Program-made: the position numbers and the translations under genes
Part shown: piece after piece, positions 1 through 6,265 of the stretch
Position numbering within the stretch: position 1 is the first letter of the stretch
How the letters are laid out: each line of letters starts with the position of its first letter
DNA from: CAYFSS01 sp964345975
Lineage (GTDB): Bacteria; Bacillota; Clostridia; Saccharofermentanales; Fastidiosipilaceae
Direction of reading: 5' to 3'
DNA length: 7,933 nt
Assembly (NCBI GenBank): GCA_964345975.1
Contig: CAYFSS010000040.1
Coordinates: 1 to 7,933 of the forward strand
Notes under the pieces: model-generated
The model's database searches: none
What the model saw: the letters and a program-made list of their open reading frames with translations, nothing else
What the model was told of the DNA's origin: nothing

Positions 1-848
1 ACGGTAACGTCGTCTATGTTGCAACCGATGAACGCTTCTTTGAAGGCATCAAGATCATCGCTCGTTACTACGAGGAAGGTCTCATCGATCCCGAAGCTTT
101 CATCATGGATGACAGTCAGTGGGTCGGTAAGTTGAACCTTGAACCCAGCATCATGGGTGCCAATGTTTCGTGGGACTTAAGTGACTTCATCACCTCGCCT
201 GAACTCAGAGCAGATTACGATTATATGCCAGCTTTGAGATCGGACGACGGTGCAGATCCTGTGCTCGTGGCTCCGCCTGCTTACGGTTTCTTCCGTGGCG
301 CAGGGGTCATCACCAGTGCCTGTGAGAATCCCGAAGTAGCCATGCGCTACATCGACTACTGGTATGAACCCATCAATTCCTATGAATCGATGGAAGGCAA
401 GATCGGTGAACGTCTCTTCGAACAAGAAGACGGCTCCTTGCAAGTTGCTACGGGCGATGACGCCAATCTCATTGGTGGCATGGAAATTCGCAGATTAGCC
501 TCCAGCCTAGGTTTCGATGGCATCTGGTACGTAGACGCCGAACAATACACAACGGACTTGAGATTGCCTTCAACCGACTTGAAAGTTGCTCACATCAACG
601 AAGAGCTTCTACCTTACGCCGATGCAGAACCTTGGCCACCGGTCTTCTATACAGCTGAAGAAAGCGAATCCATCGCCATTATGCAAACGGACGTCCAGAA
701 CTTGATCAACCGTCGAGCTGCCGAATGGATTACTTCCGGTGTCAACGATGGCAACTGGGAAGCCTTCCAAGAAGAACTGCAAGCTGCAGGGATCAACGAA
801 GTCGTTGAAACCATGCAAACCGCTTACGATCGCTATATGAGACAATAG
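1..848 (+). CDS. ABC transporter sugar-binding protein (extracellular solute-binding family 1), C-terminal part
   Basis: The reading frame is open from base 3 to the TAG at 846-848 and gives 281 residues. The gene enters from the left edge, so the signal peptide, lipobox and first lobe are missing; relatives are usually about 500 residues. The visible part begins with a segment like YYEEGLIDPEAF, typical of the lipoprotein (LipO-like) binding proteins of Firmicutes CUT1-type sugar importers. It also has a hinge-like stretch (VAMRYIDYWY) and ends with the usual C-terminal pattern: ITSGVND, a Trp, then a helix ending YDRYMRQ. Such proteins sit outside the membrane on a lipid anchor and deliver mono- or oligosaccharides to LplB/YtcP-type permeases. 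No permease follows here, so permeases probably lie upstream. An ATG at 105 is internal and is not the start. The family is clear; the ligand cannot be read from the sequence, though the adjoining GH2 gene suggests a glycoside. Confidence 0.9.
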   Translation, partial: GNVVYVATDERFFEGIKIIARYYEEGLIDPEAFIMDDSQWVGKLNLEPSIMGANVSWDLSDFITSPELRADYDYMPALRSDDGADPVLVAPPAYGFFRGAGVITSACENPEVAMRYIDYWYEPINSYESMEGKIGERLFEQEDGSLQVATGDDANLIGGMEIRRLASSLGFDGIWYVDAEQYTTDLRLPSTDLKVAHINEELLPYADAEPWPPVFYTAEESESIAIMQTDVQNLINRRAAEWITSGVNDGNWEAFQEELQAAGINEVVETMQTAYDRYMRQ

Positions 849-874
849 ATCTACAACATAAAATAGAACTACAG

Positions 875-904
875 GGTGCTACACATCTACGGATGTGTGG
901 CACC
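875..904 (+). other. Intergenic mRNA hairpin with C(UACG)G tetraloop
   Basis: Bases 875-887 pair with 892-904 to give a 13-bp stem with one G-U pair (880/899). The loop is TACG closed by C-G, which is the exceptionally stable UNCG tetraloop class. No T-run follows, so it does not look like an intrinsic terminator. It sits 26 bases after the binding-protein stop and 25 bases before the GH2 start. In other sugar operons such hairpins protect the upstream binding-protein message from 3' exonucleases, so that it is made in excess over downstream genes. That role is an inference here. The mismatch pattern fits a + strand RNA: the U-G pair would become an A-C mismatch on the other strand. Confidence 0.75.
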
Positions 905-916
905 TCAATACGAAAG

Positions 917-922
917 AAGGAG
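917..922 (+). promoter_or_regulatory. Ribosome binding site deciding the GH2 start
   Basis: AAGGAG lies 7 bases before the ATG at 930. An in-frame GTG at 876 would add 18 residues but lies inside the stem of the intergenic hairpin and has no ribosome binding site, so 930 is preferred. Confidence 0.9.
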
Positions 923-929
923 AACCATT

Positions 930-2705
930 ATGAGTATTCCACGTCCTGAGCATCCACGGCCCCAATGGAAGAGAGACTCCTGGCAGAATCTAAACGGCAC
1001 ATGGGATTTTGCCTTCGACTGGGGGGTCAGCGGTGAAGAACGCCACATGTACGAAGAGGGTGACTATCCTCTGAAGATTAATGTCCCCTTCTGCCCCGAA
1101 AGCAAGCTCTCCGGAATAGAACACACAGATTTCATTCCGGCCGTGTGGTACCGCCGATCCATCAATCTATCGCTACAGGCAGACAAGCGCTACCTCCTCC
1201 ATTTTGGGGCGGTAGATTACGAGATGAAGCTATGGGTCAACGGTTCTTTGGCGGGGAGTCACAGGGGAGGTTATGCATCGTTCTCGTTTGATATCACAGA
1301 CCAACTTAACGATGGCGAAAACACTTTGGTCGTCTTCGCAAAGGATGATGTGCGTTCCCCTCTTCAAGCAACGGGCAAGCAATCCGATACGTTCGCCTCA
1401 CGGTCAACCTCCTATACGAGGACTACAGGAATTTGGCAAACGGTTTGGCTAGAAACGGTGCCTCAGCACCATCTCAAATACGCTCGCATGACGCCACAAG
1501 CAAAAGACTCAAAAATCTTTATCGAACTTGAAACGTCGCAGGGTACAGACCATGAACATGTCCGCATCATTGCGTACTATAACGAGGAGAACATGGGAGA
1601 AGTCAAGGCTTCTCTAAACAATCATTCCGCCTTATGCTGCTTGGATTTAAGCGAACAACATCTATGGCAGCCCGGAGATCCTCACTTATACGACCTCACC
1701 TTCGAACTGCTCGGCAAAAACGATGAGATCCTCGATTCGGTCGAAAGCTACGTAGCCCTGCGGGACATCAGCTGGGATCCGCTGGGCTTACGGATCAACG
1801 GCGAAGCCGTCTTTATGCGCCTGATACTGGATCAAGGCTTCTTCCCTGAGGGTATTTATACCGCTCCAAGCGATGAAGACCTGAAGCGTGACATTGAACT
1901 ATCGATGTCGCTCGGCTTCAACGGCGCAAGATTTCATCAGCGTGTGTTTGAGGAACGGTCCTTATATTGGGCCGATAAGCTTGGCTATATGGTGTGGGGA
2001 GAATATGCCAACACCTTTGAACTGGGTGACTTTGAAGCGGTGAAACAGTTTATCCCCGAGTGGTTGGAGGTCATGAAGCGTGACTACAATCATCCTTCAA
2101 TCATTGGTTGGTGCCCCTTAAACGAAACCTATCACGCAGATGCCCTCGATCCTGAAACGCATACGCTACTCTATCAAGTGACAAAACTGGCGGATCCTCA
2201 TCGTCCTGTCATCGATGCCAGCGGGGGGATGCACTACCGGACAGATTTCTACGATGTCCACGACTACGAGCAACAGGCAGACCGTCTCAAGGCTTCTTTG
2301 GAGCCTATGTTGAACGATGCGATGAACTTCCACTCCCCCATCGAGCGCTACTTGGGCAATGCCCCGAGAAGAAGCTTGTACTACAACGGTGAGCCTTATT
2401 GGGTCAGCGAGTACGGTGGAACCTTCTGGAGCACGGATGACAACAAAGCCGGTTGGGGCTATGGCGATGCCCCGCAAACGGAGGAGGCTTTTGTAAAACG
2501 ATATGTGGACTTAACCCGCGTATTGCTCGAGCATCCTCGGGTCTGTGGCTTCTGCTACACCCAGTTGACCGATATAGAACAAGAACAAAATGGTCTCTTT
2601 GCTTATGATCGGTCAAGGAAATTTGCGCCGGATGTCTACGAACAGATTCGAGCGGTGAACGAAGAACAAGCAAGTTATGAGAAAAATTCTGCTGCGCATG
2701 ATTAG
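930..2705 (+). CDS. Glycoside hydrolase family 2 enzyme (beta-galactosidase/beta-glucuronidase-like), cytoplasmic
   Basis: This 591-residue protein hydrolyses a beta-linked glycoside by the retaining GH2 mechanism. An N-terminal jelly-roll sugar-binding domain (about residues 10-180; WQNLNGTWDF and GIWQTVWLE are typical) is followed by an Ig-like domain (about 181-280) and a TIM barrel (about 285-580). The acid/base is probably Glu399 in the motif PLNET and the nucleophile Glu494 in VSEYGG. Their spacing of 95 residues matches the family. The barrel also carries LDQGFFPEG, ARFHQR and the late LTDIEQEQNGLFAYDR motif. There is no signal peptide, so it acts on imported substrate. It has no extra C-terminal domains and is about as long as a beta-glucuronidase. 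Residues 295-298 read FMRL where Gly usually follows the Arg in this loop. The family is secure; the exact sugar (galactoside, glucuronide or other) is not. It is probably co-transcribed with the binding protein 81 bases upstream. Confidence 0.95.
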   Translation: MSIPRPEHPRPQWKRDSWQNLNGTWDFAFDWGVSGEERHMYEEGDYPLKINVPFCPESKLSGIEHTDFIPAVWYRRSINLSLQADKRYLLHFGAVDYEMKLWVNGSLAGSHRGGYASFSFDITDQLNDGENTLVVFAKDDVRSPLQATGKQSDTFASRSTSYTRTTGIWQTVWLETVPQHHLKYARMTPQAKDSKIFIELETSQGTDHEHVRIIAYYNEENMGEVKASLNNHSALCCLDLSEQHLWQPGDPHLYDLTFELLGKNDEILDSVESYVALRDISWDPLGLRINGEAVFMRLILDQGFFPEGIYTAPSDEDLKRDIELSMSLGFNGARFHQRVFEERSLYWADKLGYMVWGEYANTFELGDFEAVKQFIPEWLEVMKRDYNHPSIIGWCPLNETYHADALDPETHTLLYQVTKLADPHRPVIDASGGMHYRTDFYDVHDYEQQADRLKASLEPMLNDAMNFHSPIERYLGNAPRRSLYYNGEPYWVSEYGGTFWSTDDNKAGWGYGDAPQTEEAFVKRYVDLTRVLLEHPRVCGFCYTQLTDIEQEQNGLFAYDRSRKFAPDVYEQIRAVNEEQASYEKNSAAHD

Positions 2706-2740
2706 TTTTCTCTAGATCAAGTCCATAAACTTAGGACACC

Positions 2741-2771
2741 ACAGGAGTCGAGAAAGCATCTTGACTCCTGT
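2741..2771 (+). terminator. Stable hairpin after GH2, possible terminator or processing site
   Basis: Bases 2741-2753 pair with 2759-2771 to give a 13-bp stem with one G-U pair (2750/2762) and a 5-base AAGCA loop. The wobble pairs only in a + strand RNA, so it belongs to the GH2 transcript. The bases after it (ACTTCTGTAACC) are only moderately T-rich, so intrinsic termination would be weak. It may instead protect the 3' end of the GH2 mRNA or allow some read-through into araC. Confidence 0.65.
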
Positions 2772-2773
2772 AC

Positions 2774-2796
2774 TTCTGTAACCGGTTTCTGTAACC
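2774..2796. promoter_or_regulatory. cre-like operator overlapping a 10-bp direct repeat
   Basis: Bases 2777-2790 (TGTAACCGGTTTCT) fit the catabolite-control consensus TGNAANCGNWWNCA at every defined position except the last. They contain the perfect palindrome AACCGGTT (2780-2787) with the central CG typical of LacI/GalR-family sites, including CcpA. The same stretch carries two direct copies of TTCTGTAACC (2774-2783 and 2787-2796), so an AraC-type direct-repeat site is an alternative. It lies about 100 bases before araC, in a plausible regulatory position. It is only one match to a degenerate consensus, so confidence is limited. Confidence 0.4.
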
Positions 2797-2833
2797 AGAT
2801 GATGAGGAAGTTTGGGCTTTTGTGCATCGATGT

Positions 2834-2863
2834 TTATTCCTCAGATAGAAAGATAGGTACAAT
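2834..2863 (+). promoter_or_regulatory. Possible araC promoter
   Basis: A -10-like TACAAT lies at 2858-2863, 28 bases before the araC start. The best -35 candidate, TTATTC at 2834-2839 with an 18-base spacer, is poor. An activator or a different -35 would be needed, so this is tentative. Confidence 0.3.
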
Positions 2864-2891
2864 AAATGTAAAACGATGAAAGGAGCTAATT

Positions 2892-3782
2892 GTGAATATT
2901 GAAAAGATCTCACCTTATATCCGAGTCGCTTTAGATTACACCGTGCCGCCTGAATGGTACCTGAGAGAAAGAATTATCTTCGACTATGAACTCTTGTTTG
3001 TGCGTGAAGGTGAAGTCCTCGTCACGATAGAAGACAAATCCTTTAGTGCCAGGCCTGGAGAATTTGTCCTTATTCGACCGGGTCAGACCCATTCCATGCG
3101 TCAAATTGGCAATACGCCCTTCCGTCATCCTCATATTCATTTCGATTTCTACCAAGACGTGAAGAGTGAAGATATCAAGGTCAACTTCAGGCCACTTTCC
3201 GAACTCAATCACAACGAGCGTCATCTCGTGCGGAAAGACTGTCTTTCGTCCTATGCTATTCCCATCCCCAATTTGATTCGCGTCAATAATCCCAGCGTCG
3301 TCCTCGAGAACATGGACGAAATCATCCGGCTCCAGACGAATCGCCCCTACCTCTATGAGCTTGCGTCGAAGGGACTGTTCATCATCTTGTGGGGAGAATT
3401 GATCAAGGCTTTCATGTCATCCAATGCTAAGAACGCCGATATCAACGAGTCGATGAACTATATCTACGATTACATCGACAAGCATTGGCGAGAGCGTTTG
3501 ACGAATAAGGAGCTGGCAGATCTGGTCAATTACAGCGAGTCGTATTTTACGGCGATCTTTAAGCAAATGTTTGGTACGACACCCCATCGTCATCGCACGG
3601 AGCGGTGTATTGCGTATGCCTGCGATCTCTTGGAGTATACGGCGGATTCCATCTCCGATATTGCGGACAAATGCGCCTATCACTCGATCCAAGCATTCAG
3701 CAATGCCTTCAAACAAAACATGGGGATCACCCCTTCCGAGTATCGGAAGCAAGCACGTCGTAATGAGCGGAAGGCTAATTAA
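2892..3782 (+). CDS. AraC-family transcriptional regulator with N-terminal cupin domain
   Basis: This 296-residue DNA-binding regulator has a cupin-like sensor domain at about residues 25-100 (LLFVREGEVLVTIEDKSFSA then RPGEFVLIRPGQTHSM, followed by the His-rich HPHIHFDF). A variable linker follows. The C-terminal pair of helix-turn-helix motifs lies at about 203-226 (LTNKELADLVNYSESYF) and 253-276 (SISDIADKCAYHSIQAFSNAF). The signature tail GITPSEYRKQ follows the second motif. Length and layout match carbohydrate-responsive AraC regulators. The start is a GTG with AAAGGAG at 2879-2885, 6 bases upstream; no better ATG lies nearby. It is 186 bases after GH2 on the same strand, so it probably controls the binding protein and GH2 locus, perhaps as a sugar-responsive activator. 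That target and the inducer are inferred from position only. The C terminus is rich in Arg and Lys. Confidence 0.95.
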   Translation: MNIEKISPYIRVALDYTVPPEWYLRERIIFDYELLFVREGEVLVTIEDKSFSARPGEFVLIRPGQTHSMRQIGNTPFRHPHIHFDFYQDVKSEDIKVNFRPLSELNHNERHLVRKDCLSSYAIPIPNLIRVNNPSVVLENMDEIIRLQTNRPYLYELASKGLFIILWGELIKAFMSSNAKNADINESMNYIYDYIDKHWRERLTNKELADLVNYSESYFTAIFKQMFGTTPHRHRTERCIAYACDLLEYTADSISDIADKCAYHSIQAFSNAFKQNMGITPSEYRKQARRNERKAN

Positions 3783-3810
3783 ACTTCATTCGTTCCCTTC
3801 GATGCCCTTG

Positions 3811-3848
3811 ACACACAAAAGCCCCCACCGTTCTTACACGATGGAGGC
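3811..3848 (-). terminator. Intrinsic terminator of ftsH (may also stop araC)
   Basis: Read on the - strand, 3838-3848 pairs with 3821-3831 to make an 11-bp stem with two U-G wobbles and a 6-base loop. TTTT then follows at 3820-3817, continuing GTGTGT. On the + strand the two wobbles become C-A mismatches and the T-run is further away (3855-3858), so the element is primarily the ftsH terminator. It starts 22 bases after the ftsH stop. araC ends 38 bases before it from the other side and has no better terminator of its own. Confidence 0.75.
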
Positions 3849-3870
3849 CTAGCGTTTTCAACCGATCTGC

Positions 3871-5895
3871 TTAATTCGGAAGTTCGTCCATGGCTTCGCC
3901 CGTTGCTTCATCAGCGGGGTCGATATCGGAGGCTTTGAGTTCGGAGGCTTCGGGTTCTGAGGCTTCGGGTTCGGAGAGGCCCATGAGTTCTTCCATAGCT
4001 TCTCCGGAGGCTTCGTCTGCCGGAGCGACCTCGGTGTCAAGACCGGCTTCGTCAGAAGGTTCTGGGGTGGGCTTTTGTAAGATATCCATAAATTGTGCTC
4101 CATTGATCGTTTCCTCTTCATAGAGGTATTTTGCTAACTCATCAAGTTTAGCACGATTCTCCCGGAGCGTTGTCTTCGCACGATCATACTGAGTTTTAAT
4201 AATTGCGACGACTTCACGATCGATCTGACTTTGCGTTTCTGCCGAGCAAGTGGAGTAGCCGGGCGACCCGAGGTAGCGATTGCCCTCGTCCTCGAGCTGG
4301 ACCATCCCGAAGTTATCGCTCATGCCGTAGCGAGTGACCATGGCGCGTGCAATATTCGTTGCACGTTCAATATCATTGGCAGCACCGGTTGAGATCTTGC
4401 CGATCGCAACGTCCTCTGCGGCTCTACCACCTGTCAGCACAGCGATCATATCTTCCAGGGTTTCTTTGGTCATGAGGTAAGTGTCGCCTTCCTCTTGAAC
4501 CTGAAGGGTATAACCTAGGGCGCCGGATGTTCTTGGGATAATGGTGATCTTTTCGACCGGAGCAGACCCCGTTTGCATCGCGGCGATGAGCGCGTGCCCC
4601 ACTTCGTGATAGGCAACCGTCTTCTTCTCTTCGTTGGAGAGGATGGCATTCTTCTTCTGCTGACCTGCAATGACGATTTCTATGCTCTCTTCGATGTCGA
4701 CTTGAGTTGCCATACTGCGACCTTCGCGGACAGCTCTGAGGGCTGCTTCGTTGATGATGTTTGCAAGTTCGGCACCCGAAGCACCGGGGGTCATCCTGGC
4801 GATACGGTGGAAGTCGATCCCTCGTTCGAGGACCACGTCTTTTGCATGCACCTTGAGGATCGCCTCGCGGCCATAGAGGTCAGGGAGTTCAACGGGGACA
4901 CGGCGGTCAAAACGGCCGGGTCTAGTGAGTGCCGGATCCAAGGAGTCGGGTCTATTCGTAGCTGCTAAGAGCACAACGCCGGTATTGTCTTCGAAGCCGT
5001 CCATCTCGGTGAGGAGCTGGTTCAAAGTCTGCTCACGCTCATCGTTGGATTGGATACGACCGTCACGCTTCTGGCCGATGGCATCGATTTCATCGATGAA
5101 GACGATACAGGGAGCTTTCTTCTTGGCTTGCTCGAAGAGGTCTCTGACTTTTGAAGCACCCAGTCCGGCAAACATCTCGACAAACTCGGAGCCTGCAATG
5201 GAAAAGAACGGTACATCGGACTCACCTGCAATGGCTCTTGCCAGTAAAGTCTTACCGGTTCCGGGAGGGCCGATGAGGAGAACACCCTTGGGCATCTTTG
5301 CACCAATCTTGGCGTACTTCCCGGGATTGTTGAGGTAATCAACGATTTCGTAGAGGCTCTCCTTGGCTTCTTCAACGCCTGCAACATCGTTGAAGGTCAC
5401 ACCCCCTTCGTCCGATTTGACATAGACTCTAGCCTTGGAATTACCGCCAAACGAAAGACCTCCGCTAGCCCCCATCCGTTCTGACATCTTCTTGGTGAGG
5501 AAACGGCCGACTAAGAACAAAATACCAAAAGGAATGACCCAGGTAAGGAGGATCGTGAGGAAAGGTGACGTCGGTTCGATGATGCTGCCTTTGAAGTCGA
5601 CATCCTGATCGTATAGACGCGCGGTCAGCATAGGATCTTCGACCATTGCGGTTCGATAGATTCGCTGCTCGTCTTCGACTACAAACATCAAGGAATTCTC
5701 TTGGGGTTTAAGTTCAACTTGAGTGACTTCTTCCGCCTCAAGTCGATCCAGGAATTCCGTGTAGCTTACTTCCCGGACCTGACGTCCCACCATCCAGGGT
5801 AGGACCAAGAAGTTAAAGACAAAGAGAAACCCGAGTAGGATCAGGGTGTAGGTCATTAGGGTTTTGCGCGAATCTGTGGGTTCTTGTTTAGGCAT
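3871..5895 (-). CDS. ftsH: ATP-dependent zinc metalloprotease FtsH
   Basis: This 674-residue inner-membrane AAA+ protease degrades misassembled membrane proteins and selected soluble regulators as a hexamer. Two membrane segments (about 15-35 and 112-133) flank a small extracytoplasmic domain. The ATPase has Walker A GPPGTGKT (209-216), Walker B with Asp268-Glu269, and the second region of homology with the Arg fingers in RPGRFDRR (325-332). The pore loop reads MFAGLGAS (241-248), where most FtsH proteins have MFVGVGAS. The zinc site is HEVGH (430-434) with Asp508 as third ligand, so the protease is complete. The last 60 or so residues form an acidic repeat tail described separately. The ATG at 5895 has AAGGAG 8 bases upstream; a TTG at 5898 is possible but less likely. 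The usual tilS-hpt neighbours are absent. It probably has its own promoter and terminator. The identification is very secure. Confidence 0.99.
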   Translation of the reverse strand: MPKQEPTDSRKTLMTYTLILLGFLFVFNFLVLPWMVGRQVREVSYTEFLDRLEAEEVTQVELKPQENSLMFVVEDEQRIYRTAMVEDPMLTARLYDQDVDFKGSIIEPTSPFLTILLTWVIPFGILFLVGRFLTKKMSERMGASGGLSFGGNSKARVYVKSDEGGVTFNDVAGVEEAKESLYEIVDYLNNPGKYAKIGAKMPKGVLLIGPPGTGKTLLARAIAGESDVPFFSIAGSEFVEMFAGLGASKVRDLFEQAKKKAPCIVFIDEIDAIGQKRDGRIQSNDEREQTLNQLLTEMDGFEDNTGVVLLAATNRPDSLDPALTRPGRFDRRVPVELPDLYGREAILKVHAKDVVLERGIDFHRIARMTPGASGAELANIINEAALRAVREGRSMATQVDIEESIEIVIAGQQKKNAILSNEEKKTVAYHEVGHALIAAMQTGSAPVEKITIIPRTSGALGYTLQVQEEGDTYLMTKETLEDMIAVLTGGRAAEDVAIGKISTGAANDIERATNIARAMVTRYGMSDNFGMVQLEDEGNRYLGSPGYSTCSAETQSQIDREVVAIIKTQYDRAKTTLRENRAKLDELAKYLYEEETINGAQFMDILQKPTPEPSDEAGLDTEVAPADEASGEAMEELMGLSEPEASEPEASELKASDIDPADEATGEAMDELPN
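3880..4023 (-). repeat. Repeats coding the acidic C-terminal tail of FtsH
   Basis: The tail holds two 13-residue copies, PADEASGEAMEEL (residues 625-637, bases 3985-4023) and PADEATGEAMDEL (660-672, bases 3880-3918). Between them are SEPEA, SEPEA and SELKA (641-655). The last two are visible in the DNA as part of three 15-base units at 3928-3972 that differ by one or two bases. Of the final 64 residues 22 are Asp or Glu and one is basic, so the tail should be disordered and negatively charged. It is likely to vary in length by slippage or recombination. Confidence 0.85.
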
Positions 5896-5903
5896 CAATC
5901 AGT

Positions 5904-5909
5904 CTCCTT
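5904..5909 (-). promoter_or_regulatory. Ribosome binding site of ftsH
   Basis: On the - strand AAGGAG lies 8 bases before the ATG at 5895 and 5 bases before the alternative TTG at 5898. The spacing favours the ATG. Confidence 0.9.
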
Positions 5910-5928
5910 CCGCGAGGTTCGGCATATG

Positions 5929-5948
5929 GGCACATGTTGGCACATGTT
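5929..5948. repeat. Tandem 10-base repeat in the ftsH leader
   Basis: GGCACATGTT occurs twice without a gap. Related pieces flank it: GGCATATGG before (5921-5929) and AGGCATAGGG after (5949-5958). The 10-base period is close to one helical turn and each unit contains the palindrome ACATGT. This could be a protein-binding site or a slippage product. It sits 34-53 bases upstream of the ftsH start. Confidence 0.7.
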
Positions 5949-5961
5949 AGGCATAGGGTAT

Positions 5962-6009
5962 GTCTAGTTATGTTGGATCCTTTGGCTAGACAACAATAAA
6001 AACGTCTAG
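5962..6009. repeat. Three GTCTAG half-sites, two forming an inverted repeat
   Basis: GTCTAG lies at 5962-5967, its complement CTAGAC at 5986-5991, and GTCTAG again at 6004-6009. The last two form a 6-bp inverted repeat with a 12-base AT-rich spacer. They lie at and downstream of the candidate ftsH promoter, so a repressor site or leader hairpin is possible. The elements are short and could be chance. Confidence 0.3.
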
Positions 6010-6034
6010 AATAGAATACATCTTTGAAAGTCAA
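6008..6034 (-). promoter_or_regulatory. Candidate ftsH promoter
   Basis: On the - strand a -35-like TTGACT (6034-6029) is followed after 15 bases by TATTCT (6013-6008). The -35 is good but the spacer is short and the -10 moderate. The position, about 110-140 bases upstream of ftsH, is plausible. The -35 lies within the 19-base palindrome listed next. Confidence 0.4.
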
Positions 6035-6038
6035 AGAT
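6020..6038. promoter_or_regulatory. Perfect palindrome over the candidate ftsH -35 box
   Basis: ATCTTTGA and TCAAAGAT form a perfect 8-bp inverted repeat separated by 3 bases. It covers the candidate -35 box, as an operator would. It does not match the CIRCE element or the CtsR heptad repeats known from heat-shock control, so the binding protein is unknown. Confidence 0.5.
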
Positions 6039-6189
6039 AGATCATTTTTCTTAGAATTCACGGATAATTCTTAATTTTCCCGGGTTGGACAAAGTTCGTT
6101 CACAAGTGAGAGCGAGTTGGGGAGATGTCAGATGAGTCCCGGTCGGGTCGGGCACAGTTAGGATTTATTGCGTGTGCTTCTTAACTCAG

Positions 6190-6265
6190 CGGTCATCATG
6201 GCGACCGCAACAACTTAAGCGCCTCGTACCCCACCGACCACCATGGCGATCGCAACAACTTAAGC
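6190..6265 (-). repeat. Tandem duplication of the PHP gene end with conserved stem-loops
   Basis: Bases 6190-6220 and 6235-6265 match at 27 of 31 positions, 45 bases apart, and all four differences are transitions. The right copy contains the PHP stop codon, and the left copy repeats GCT-TAA in the same frame. On the - strand each copy folds: 6189-6194 pairs with 6203-6208 (6 bp), and 6235-6239 pairs with 6248-6252 (5 bp with one G-U). The pair 6192/6205 is G-C in one copy and A-T in the other, a compensatory change. No T-run follows. The structure probably belongs to the 3' end of the PHP mRNA. Confidence 0.7.

Larger units (their letters stand above)
5896..6259 (-). other. 364-base spacer between the PHP gene and ftsH, rich in repeats and palindromes
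   Basis: No coding frame is credible here. From ftsH outward it holds the ftsH ribosome binding site, a 10-base tandem repeat (5929-5948), GTCTAG half-sites (5962-6009), a candidate ftsH promoter with a 19-base palindrome (6008-6038), and an AT-rich stretch (6040-6080). It also holds a short TCACAAGTGA palindrome (6100-6109), a GC-rich GGTCG repeat (6141-6150), and the duplicated hairpins after the PHP stop. I see no intrinsic terminator with a U-tract for the PHP gene, so read-through into ftsH is possible. Confidence 0.7.

Noticed and set aside
876..929. GTG start adding 18 residues to GH2
   Set aside because: It lies inside the strong hairpin and has no ribosome binding site, while the ATG at 930 has AAGGAG at good spacing and matches the family start.
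3571..3852. 93-codon + strand frame overlapping the end of araC
   Set aside because: It lies in another frame of araC, runs into the ftsH terminator, and has no ribosome binding site.
3928..3972. Tandem 15-base units as a CRISPR-like or intergenic repeat
   Set aside because: They are contiguous, have no spacers, and code in frame for the FtsH tail.
4573..5338. Two + strand frames of 131 and 137 codons
   Set aside because: They are antisense shadows of ftsH, with no ribosome binding site or family resemblance.
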